From the NCBI GenBank assembly GCA_032433595.1, contig JASWJB010000157.1, forward strand, positions 31,492 to 95,491: 64,000 bases of DNA, given 5' to 3'. The notes beneath the pieces are model-generated. The model was given only the letters and a program-made list of their open reading frames with translations. It was not told the origin of the DNA and did not search any database. How positions within the stretch are numbered: position 1 is the first letter of the stretch; every line of letters begins with the position of its first letter. Shown here piece after piece: positions 56,243-64,000 of the stretch. The stretch comes from Conoideocrella luteorostrata (taxonomy: Eukaryota; Ascomycota; Sordariomycetes; Hypocreales; Clavicipitaceae). Both the position numbers and the translations under genes were made by a program.

Positions 56243-57144
56243 GATGAAGTAACAGTGCTTTTTGCTCGCGTCAGCAAGTGAGTTCCGTGTACCTCGAGCA
56301 TTTGGGCCTTTAAGCCTTGTACGCGGTGACTTTCGAATAAGGAGGCGCTCGCAGTCAAGTCAATGGAAACGTGGTGAGGCTACGCCCTCGTCGGGCACCC
56401 TTCTGTCGCCCCTTTACTGACGGACTGGCACGTCAAGAACAGTAATTGCTTATGATTGTCGCGGATGGCTAAGCTCGGTCAGTCTTGCTTTGTCGTCGTA
56501 CTACTCAGTACGGAGTACCCCGGCTCAAATGTATGTATCGTCAGCCCCCAGGCAACACACAGCTCCCCTGTGCAGCTGCTGCAGCCATCCGAGGGCTCAG
56601 ATAATAGGGCAGGGCTTGGTTGACCGGTCTGGATTGATGATTTCGGTCGGTGATTGGGATGTCTTTGGACGGGAGACGTAGACCAGTAGTCGTCCAGAGA
56701 CTGCATCATCCATCGCCTAGTCACCAGTGCACCCTTGTTCACACAACGAATGGGCCGCGGCTGGGCATGTATCTCAATATTGTACTAATAATGCTAGTAT
56801 CGCTCAAGTGTCACGACATGTGGGAAACATGGGGCCAAGACCAAGCAGTCGACGTTTGGTAAGCCGAGAGTCTCATGCTCCCCACACTAGCTCTGAAGCG
56901 GTGGCCAACGCGAGTGGGTGGCGTGGCTCTCCCCGGTTGGAATGAAAGGACAGATGGAGCATCCACGCTCAAAAAGACGGGCATGAAATGAGGCCCTGAG
57001 GCCACTACAGCCACTTGGGTCATGGACGGGCACCAACCTTGGAATTCGTCGTCGCTGTCAAGCGCGAAGTGCGCGGGCTGGGGCACGCGCCTGACAGATT
57101 AATCGAGACATTGAGGCTCTCCCGACACACTCTGCCTCTGACCT
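56243..57144. other. Upstream region of the coiled-coil gene
   Basis: No gene. A TACGGAGTACC motif lies near 56510. The minus-strand gene starting at 56242 should have its promoter in this stretch; no TATA box was picked out. Confidence 0.4.
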
Positions 57145-57399
57145 GGCAAGCGGGGGACAGTTCAACTGAGCCATCGAGGTGGCATTAGCTCCGCAAGAGA
57201 CTATGCCTCAGCGACCAAAAACACGATAAAATTAAACCAAAAAAAAATACATAAACTATTATATAGCCTATTTAGCCATTTAAGTAATAGATTTTATTAA
57301 TATTAGGCTTTAATTGCATCCGTGGTGGGCGTTCGAATTGAAAGGGTCAATTGGGACAATGTGGACGAAATGGCTCAGTTAAACTGTCCCCCGCATGCC
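57145..57399. mobile_element. MITE-like element with 30-base terminal inverted repeats
   Basis: The ends 57145-57174 and 57370-57399 are inverted copies matching at 28 of 30 positions around the core GGGGGACAGTT(C/T)AACTGAG. The 195-base interior is very AT-rich (57220-57315), with no ORF. This fits a short non-autonomous DNA transposon whose interior has lost GC. A target-site duplication could not be defined, so the exact ends are uncertain. Confidence 0.65.
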
Positions 57400-59212
57400 T
57401 GGATGTCTTGATCAATTGTCGACACCTTGTGGGGGGATCCATGCAGTCCAGGCAGTCGATGGCCTACTAGGCAACTAGGTTGCGGGTGCACGGGTTGTGG
57501 GCCACCCGCTACTTGCACGCTACGGGGAAGGGAGCAGCTCACGGGAGTACCCATCCACGCCATCGGAGGGCCGGAAGACATTCAACGCCAATGGAGGAGG
57601 CGTCTGTTGCTGTCTTGCGGCCGGCGCAATGGGCGGTGGGTGATGCGTGATGGGCGAGTGGGCACTGGCTATTGTTTTCGTGCTGGTTTTCGTGCTGGGG
57701 GGGGACGGCAGGGTTCAATTGGCACACCGGACAGCTGGCGTGCGGGATCGTCTCGTCTGTCAACCTGTCTGCCCAAAGTGCGGAGTACGGAGTACCTACC
57801 TACCAAGTAGCTGCGGAGTACTCCGTACAGGCACCAATGTCGACAGATGTCTCTGCTCTGGGCTTGGCTTTTGCTTCTTTTAGGTGCTCGTGCTTTTGGG
57901 CTGCTGTTTCAGTATGCATCCGTGCCGCTGTCGCTGTTTACCGCCCAGCAAACTTGAGCACGACCCGCAGGCATGCCGATGTGCTTTAACGCAAGCCAAC
58001 GTGTCCTCGTCTCAGCCGACGCCGTAACCAGCTAGCGCAGCCGCGAGGCTCAACGCCAACACCTCGACGAAATTGTCATCACAATCGTACATCCACGCTG
58101 GCCCAGAGATGCAAGCCATCGAATACAGCACGCACGGCTACGTTGCCTTGGGGGTTGGTTCAGACCCTACTCCGTGCTCCTCCAACGTCTACGAGTACGG
58201 AGTAGTGACTCCGTATCGCGACAGCATCCTCCCTCCATCGCCGCCTTTTTCCAACTCGTGAACCGCCCGTCATGCTCCAATAGTGCATAAACATGCGCCC
58301 GCTGTGCAACATCAGACGTCGCCGTAGGTGGTGTTCTCCCCACCCACGGTGGAACCCCATCACAATAGCAGCGAGGCTAATGTCCGAGCTGCCAGTTCCA
58401 TCAACTGCGCAGTTCGACCCGGTGGACACCTACTCCGTTCAGACTACTCCGTACAGAGCAGCCGGTCTTGAGTGGTTTGGTTGCATTCGAGCAGCTGGCA
58501 AGTCCGGGGTGGTCTCTTTGGCTGTTGTTCTCTGGCCGTGGCGCGTGCCAGTCTACAATATACCCTCCCGACTGTCTGGCCCCCATTCTGACCACTGAGC
58601 TGGCATGTGTGGTAGTTATGTGGTATGTGGTATGTTTCTGCACTCCACCGCTGTGCTGTGTTGTGCTGTCCTATCTCGTCCTATCCCCTCCCGTTCTTTG
58701 TTGGAGATACCGTCAACCCACTTGATGCTCCTGCAGCACCTCTTAGTTTTAGTCCTTTAGTCCTTTAGTTGCCAGCCAACCCAGAGCCACTGCTGCACGC
58801 GGCGCAAACAGAAAGCGTCAGGGAGGGGAAGGAGGCCACGCGGTATCATGACGGTGTACTTGAGCAGTCGTCTTTTTGTGAGAAATCTAGAGGGCCTATG
58901 GGGGTGGTTCCTCTTTATTGCACATGTACGGAGTACCTCGCCATCAGCTCCAACCCCCCCCCCCACTGGTTGCGGCGGATATCCCGCAGCCTGCTTATAG
59001 GCTCTATTCGAGCCGCATTTCCGTCAGTATTTTCTACAAAAACCCCTCCAAGCCGTCCAAAGAATGCCGTAGACCGTTACTGTATCCGTCACCCGGCCCC
59101 CTCGTGGTCCTATTTCGCCCCGTCTCCGTAATCGCCTCGTACAAGTATTTATTCTACGGCTGAGCTACATAGTTCCCAACAGGCCTCGTAGGGTGTCTGC
59201 CCGAGGCAAAAA
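57400..59212. other. Intergenic, rich in TACTCCGTA motifs
   Basis: At least six copies of the TACTCCGTA/TACGGAGTA motif occur between 57780 and 58940, some in back-to-back pairs such as GCGGAGTACTCCGTACAG near 57813 and TACGGAGTAGTGACTCCGTA near 58195. There is a GGGGGGG run near 57698 and a CCCCCCCCCC run near 58955. No gene could be supported although many frames are open because of GC content. Confidence 0.45.
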
Positions 59213-61554
59213 ATGCCGTCATGGAGCGCCTGGTCAGACTGGGCTTACGATGAGTCCCAGCAAATTATGTATCGAGTCAGGCAAGATAATAGAGGTATGC
59301 CACTGGCAAATTCCAATTCAGGCGCAAAACCCTACCGCTTACTAACATTGTTACGCAGGAAATTTGGAGTACGATTACAACTATGAAGACTTCTATGACA
59401 ACAGGGCAGAGACACCTCGAGGGGCACCTCGAGACTCTCAGGGAATGACAGAATTAACGTCACAGTTTAGCAATCTCTCTCCTATCTCTGACTATGAGCC
59501 GCAAGGTTAGTATTGCCTCTTGGATAAAGGCTGCGGGTAGCTCACAAGTATCTTCGCTTATTTTGAGCGCGAATTTGGGGTATTCCTACGTATTAAACCA
59601 GCTCCAAATGCTAATTCAAGCTATCTATCCATTAGGTTACGAGTTGGGGAATAGCCCGCAACAGCAGGCGAGATCTTCGCAGGCCAGGGTTGAAGACATG
59701 GAGAGAGAGAACGAAAGATTGAGGAACTGGGACAGAGAGAGAGAGAACGAGAAAGCGAGAAATAGGGACAGGGATAGGGACAGAGACAGGGACAGGGACA
59801 GGGACAGAGACAGAGACAGGGACAGGGACAGGGACAAGACGAAGGATAAGGGCAAGGATAAGGGTAAGGATAAGGGTAAGGACAAAGGGAAAGACAAGGG
59901 GAAACACCAACAGGACAAGACCTCACAGCGTGAAGTACACTATGAAGAGCATACTTATCCGTCAACTGCTCATCGTGGAATGGAAGACCAGTCGCAAAGT
60001 AAGTCCATGGATCAAGAAGTAAATTCCTATTTTGCTTTTCGCGGTCTAATATTGACAGATCCGTACGATCAAAATATGGCGCCGTATTACACGTCGCCAG
60101 GCTACCCAGGAGGGCAAACATCGGAATATACTTCTAGGGCTCACTTAGACATCGACAGAGAGAAAAACAGGGACAAGGACAGAGACAGGGATAGGGAAAG
60201 GGAGAAGGAGAAGGACAAGAGTAGGGACAAAGGCAAGGATAAGGATAGAAGCAAGGACAAGAGTAAAGACAAGGGTAAGGAGAAAGGGAAACACCATCAT
60301 GGATCGCATGATCAGTCGCAATGTAAGTCCCATGGGTTAAGATGAAATTTCTTTTTTGCCTTTTAGCGATCTAATGTTAATAGACACATACGATCGAACC
60401 ACGGCGTCGCGTTACCAGTCATCGGGGTACCCAGAGGAAACATCGGGATACGCTGGTAGGTCACGTTTACTCACCCTAATATAGCTGTCACTGGGCTCAG
60501 GCTACTATTACGCTGTGCCGGAAGAACTATACTTATAAGACTGAGGTAGCTAATGGGTGATTGGTGGAACAGCCCAGTACGAGGCCACGGAAGAACAGCA
60601 GATGCGACAAGCGGTTTACGAGTCCCAGCAACTGCAGTATGAGCAGCGCGCTCGAGGTGGCGCAGGGCCATCGGGAAGTGCTTATGCCCCCGGTTTGTAA
60701 AATCGACCAGGCAATTTTGTTCCAGAATCATCCTAACAAGAGTATCACAGCCTATGAACCTGATGACGAAGACTCCGTGACTACACAAGGAGACAACATT
60801 GCGGCAGATGAGGATCAGTTTGAGCAAATTGATCCCAGTAAGATGATACGACACTCCCTTCTTCAAATCACATCGACTAACGTGGTACTTTCAGGATATC
60901 GAGTTGAACCTTCGTCGAAATTCCAACCTGGAGAGGTGAGTCTCTATATGCATTGTCAATTATCTGAGGACTTTGTTGGTTTCTAACCGGTTCATGAAGA
61001 TATTTAAGGTGTATTGGTCCGAGCCTAAAGGTGGTGCGGAAAACAAGCAGCATCCTAGTGTTTCAGGAAGGCAAGAGGTTCAGAACAGGTTTGGATCGAA
61101 GTTTTTTGTCGGATTCCGACGGTTTATCGTCATCGCGAATGACCAAGGCCACTGCACCTGTGTGTAAGTCTTCAAGTGTTCACCAGAAGTATGACTCAAC
61201 AGCAACTGTATGTACTAACTCATCTACAGCCCGATTTTGACCTACAGCGGCAAAGCATGCAATAAACCCGGTGTCAAGCCTGCCAAACACGGGATTATTT
61301 ACCAATCCGGCCACCGGCCTCATACGGTAGCCCACGAGCCGAAACTGGGATTTGCTGCGGTCCAGGCTCACATCAAAGAAGAGAGTGAGAAGCTGTCCAG
61401 AGAATCACGCGTTAACTATTCCAAACTGGTCACAGTTGAACACAATGTTAATGTCTTCTTCATCGGGTCCATCGTGCCCGAAAGTTGGCCTCGTGTTGAA
61501 CAAGCCGTCAACGACTGCTGGTATCAGAAGGTTCACTCACGAAGGAAGAACTGA
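59213..61554 (+). CDS. DUF6590 protein with Arg-Asp/Lys-Asp repeat modules
   Basis: Ten exons join in frame to 554 residues: 59213-59294, 59359-59505, 59636-59998, 60059-60322, 60384-60455, 60573-60692, 60751-60837, 60895-60935, 61000-61163, 61230-61554. The N-terminus is MPSWSAWSDWAYDESQQ. Exons 3 and 4 hold charged runs: (RD)n then (KDKG)n, each followed by a His/Gln-rich end and a PYDQ or TYDR Tyr/Pro/Gly-rich start of the next exon. The C-terminal 160 residues (exons 9-10) are a DUF6590 domain, with IFKVYWSEP, GFRRFIVIANDQGHCTCV, PILTYSGKACNKPGVKP and LVTVEHNVNVFFIGSI. Function of DUF6590 is unknown. The intron at 60456-60572 is 117 bases and could hide a small extra exon. Confidence 0.8.
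59761..60290 (+). repeat. Coding minisatellites GACAGG and AAGGATAAGGGT types
   Basis: Two blocks, about 59755-59912 and 60150-60290, consist of imperfect hexamers GACAGG/GATAGG (Arg-Asp) followed by AAGGACAAGGGT-type units (Lys-Asp-Lys-Gly). They lie in successive exons of the DUF6590 gene and stay in frame. The reverse strand gives spurious Leu/Ser/Val-Pro ORFs. Confidence 0.85.
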
Positions 61555-62937
61555 TGAAGCAGGCAGCTTCCGAGAGCCAAGGCGCAACCTTTGCCTTTGG
61601 CTGAAAGACACGTTTCCAACACCATAACTCTCTCTACTCCTACCCCTCGCGTTGCAGGTCGTTCTTCCGATCTACCGCAACGATTTTGAATACGTTCCAT
61701 ACTGCAAAACCGCAATCGAATTCGGTTTGCATCCACGATTTCCAGCTGAATTTGCCTCGCCGATAACGCTGACACCATGGACCACGAAAATAATCAGTCG
61801 TCTTGGCTAAAATACTGAGAAACAGCCTCCTAGAAGAGTTCTAAACTCTCGATTGCGACTAGAGCAAGGTTTCTCGCACGAAATGACCACAGCTGTCTAA
61901 CTACAGCCACCACTGAGTTTGGTACAGAGTGAGGCGCCGTAAATACAGTTGGCGCTGCTTGTTTGATACGTTTCATATGTATTCTGGCTCTGTGCTACTG
62001 CATTTCCTTTTGCTTTTTCCGCCCTTCCTGCAATGAGATTGCTTCTTTGGATGGTAAATGATATGTCCTTACTGTGGTGGGACAGCACACACAGGTTTTT
62101 ATGACTGCATGATGACAATACAGCACACGCGGGGTGACAGCTAAGCTACCAGAGCCTGGTAGTACACCCTCTCTTGTTTCTTTCTGTTTCTTTCTGTTTC
62201 TTTTTGTTTCTTTTCGTTTCCTTCTTCTTTTGTTTCCTAAGTGGCAGCCAAACTACCAGAGCGAGGCAGTACCCCCTCCCTCCCTTCATTTCTTTTTTCC
62301 TTCCCTGATGAACGTCTCATTATCTATTTGCATTTATATTTGTGGAATCAAGTCTGTTCCCTTCGTGCAGTTTCATGGCGAGATCAGCCAACCGTAGCCA
62401 TGTTGTAAAGAACATGGATCGCATCGGATGAGACAAAATGTGCAGAGTCATCAGGCCAATATATTCCAGACCTAGAGAATCCAATCCCCACCCCCCACAT
62501 GGACCGTACCTCGGCAACTCCCCCGCAAACTACGTCTATCATTGGAGACATGGCTCCCCACATCGAGCTTTCTCAAGATCCCACCTCACCTGTTCGGCGA
62601 TGCTTCATGAAAACTCCGTAGAAGTCCTGACCGGCCATTTCAACGCAACATAATGTAGCTCCATGTCCGCCACCAATTGAAACCAACTACTGGCAGCTAG
62701 TAGCTAGCTCCGAACCCCCATTCGTTTATGAATGCTTTGTAATTAATTTTAATTAACTGCTCTTTTCGTCAGCTGCCGGTTGGGCCGAGGACTAACCTAG
62801 GTTATATTTTGACGGCGGAGGCTCGCCTTGGACTATCCAATATTTCTTCACCACCTCATCCAGCACATCAGTCCTCTCCTGTTCATTCATCACTTTGCTC
62901 TTATTTTATTGCATTGAGATTCTTAAATTTGGACATC
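61555..62937. other. Intergenic with pyrimidine-rich tandem tract
   Basis: A TTTCTTTCTG-type tandem tract lies at about 62175-62240, between two related segments (CTACCAGAGCCTGGTAGTAC at about 62144 and CTACCAGAGCGAGGCAGTAC at about 62253) that form a direct repeat. Near 62935 a short leader with GGACATC precedes the SDR start. No other gene was found. Confidence 0.45.
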
Positions 62938-63903
62938 ATGGCTGAAGCACAATTGAACGACTTCCCTTCGCTGTTTTCGCTGAAAGGCAAAGTTGCCGTC
63001 GTTACTGGCGGCTCCCGTGGCCTCGGACTACACGCTGCCTCTGCGTATGTCCACCATGTCCTCCCATTTCTATTTCCATTTCCATTTCCATTTCCGTTCC
63101 AATTCAATTGAGTCGCTGCTAACACATGCCATCGCTACAGTTTCCTCCAAGCTGGTGCCTCCAAAGTCTTCATCTCCTCCCGCAAACCCGCCGCCTGCGA
63201 CGAAGCGTGCAAAGCCCTTAATGCGCTACCCAACCTCGCCCCCGGCGCCATCGCCATCCCCATTCCCGCCGACTCGGCCAACATGAAAGGCGTCAACCAT
63301 CTGCTCGAGGAAGTCAGGAAGCACACCGACCGTATAGACATTCTCTTCGCCAATGCGGGCGCCACATGGGGCGAGGCCTTTGATACGCACCCCGACGAGG
63401 CATTCGCCAAGGTCATGGACCTGAACGTGAAAGCCGTCTTCAACACGGTCCGCGTCTTCACCCCGCTACTGGAAAAGGCTGCTTCGGGCGGCAACCCCAG
63501 CCGCGTCATAATTACTGCTAGTGTTGCGGGCTTGGGCATTGGAACCATCGGCAAGCAGGGGACCTTTGGGTACTCGGCTAGCAAGGCCGCTGTGATTCAT
63601 CTGGGTCGCAACTTGGCCATTGAGCTGGGCCCGCGACACATCACGGTGAATTCCATCTGCCCTGGGTTCTTTCCTAGTAAGATGACGAACGGGCTGCTGG
63701 AGATTGCGGGAGGTGCCGACAAGATTGGCGGTGCGAATCCGATGGGTAGGCTGGGAAGGCCGGAAGATATCGCTGGGGCCGTGGTATATTTGGCAAGTCG
63801 TGCGGGATCGCATGTCAATGGAGAGGCGATTGCCATTGACGGCGGGGCTGTGTGGGCTAGAGGGGAGCTGGCTTTCCATGGGGAGGGGAGCGCGAAGCTG
63901 TAG
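62938..63903 (+). CDS. Short-chain dehydrogenase/reductase (classical, SDR)
   Basis: Two exons, 62938-63044 and 63141-63903, with a 96-base intron, give 289 residues. The NAD(P) motif TGGSRGLG is at about 25-32, followed by NAGA (ILFANAGATW), the catalytic Ser in ITASVAG, and YSASK near residue 183. The C-terminal GRPEDIAGAVVYLASRAGSH and GEAIAIDGG stretch is the typical end of classical SDRs. The enzyme is probably cytosolic and NADP-dependent; substrate unknown. The intron contains a CCATTT-type run (about 63063-63095). Reading through the intron in the first frame would give a stop after 100 residues, so splicing is required. Confidence 0.9.
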
Positions 63904-63968
63904 ACTTGCCTTGGGAGATGTGTATATGATTGTTATTATTATTATTATTATTAAGATTTGTTTTTTTT

Positions 63969-63999
<31 letters not shown>

Positions 64000-64000
64000 T
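63904..64000. other. 3' flank ending in homopolymers
   Basis: After the SDR stop there is a (TTA)n microsatellite near 63934-63952, then T18 at 63961-63978 and G21 at 63979-63999. A long T run joined to a long G run at the very end is more likely a sequencing or assembly edge artefact than genomic sequence. Confidence 0.6.

Noticed and set aside
59621..60121. Long minus-strand ORFs of Leu/Ser/Pro/Val repeats
   Set aside because: They are antisense shadows of the Arg-Asp/Lys-Gly coding repeats of the DUF6590 gene.
1..64000. CRISPR arrays, bacterial operons or ribosome-binding sites
   Set aside because: The window is eukaryotic with spliced genes; no spaced direct repeats of CRISPR type were found. 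The only tandem array of note is the 21-base repeat without spacers.

Overview
The window is nuclear DNA of a filamentous ascomycete, most probably a Sordariomycete of the order Hypocreales. The evidence is short GT-AG introns of about 45-135 bases, a zinc-cluster regulator with a fungal_trans domain, a JEN-type carboxylate transporter, a class II hydrophobin, a DUF6590 protein, a DUF3716-like protein, and the dispersed 9-mer TACTCCGTA. Genus cannot be fixed from the sequence alone. I rebuilt exon structures by hand; reading frames close exactly across every junction given.

Layout. (1) 1-8.6 kb holds intact genes: the 3' end of a DHHC palmitoyltransferase (Pfa5-like), then three genes on the minus strand: a secreted CE5 acetylxylan esterase/cutinase-type enzyme, a Zn2Cys6 regulator and a JEN-type monocarboxylate transporter. 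(2) About 9-36 kb is a gene-poor, relic-rich island. It carries a decayed carboxylesterase, a frameshifted small secreted cysteine protein, a broken EthD gene, an F-box fragment, a DUF3716-like gene split over several frames and a 3.9 kb decayed copy of the RNA polymerase III largest subunit. It also carries four copies of one TG...CA-ended repeat family (each with a 5-base target duplication) and a LINE-like 3' end with a 14-base duplication. Only an SDR gene, a class II hydrophobin, a zinc-finger ORF beside a 21-base tandem repeat, and a ribosomal protein S29 gene look intact there. (3) 37-41 kb has a secreted FAD amine-oxidase-type enzyme, a small conserved-type protein and a ThuA-like protein. 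(4) 41-43.7 kb holds two more relics (GNAT and SDR). (5) 45-64 kb is ordinary fungal DNA: a bZIP regulator, a small coiled-coil protein, a basic low-complexity protein, a large coiled-coil protein, a DUF6590 gene with a duplicated Arg-Asp/Lys-Asp exon module, and an SDR. The window ends in a T18/G21 homopolymer that looks like a sequencing or assembly edge.

How the parts relate. The esterase, regulator and transporter lie in tandem on one strand and could be a small carbon-uptake neighbourhood (deacetylation releasing acetate, monocarboxylate import, local regulator); this is inference. I see no clear new biosynthetic or defence system. The strongest unusual signals are the polymerase III relic pierced by a solo LTR, the palindromic double-LTR element, and the contrast between the decaying island and its intact flanks.
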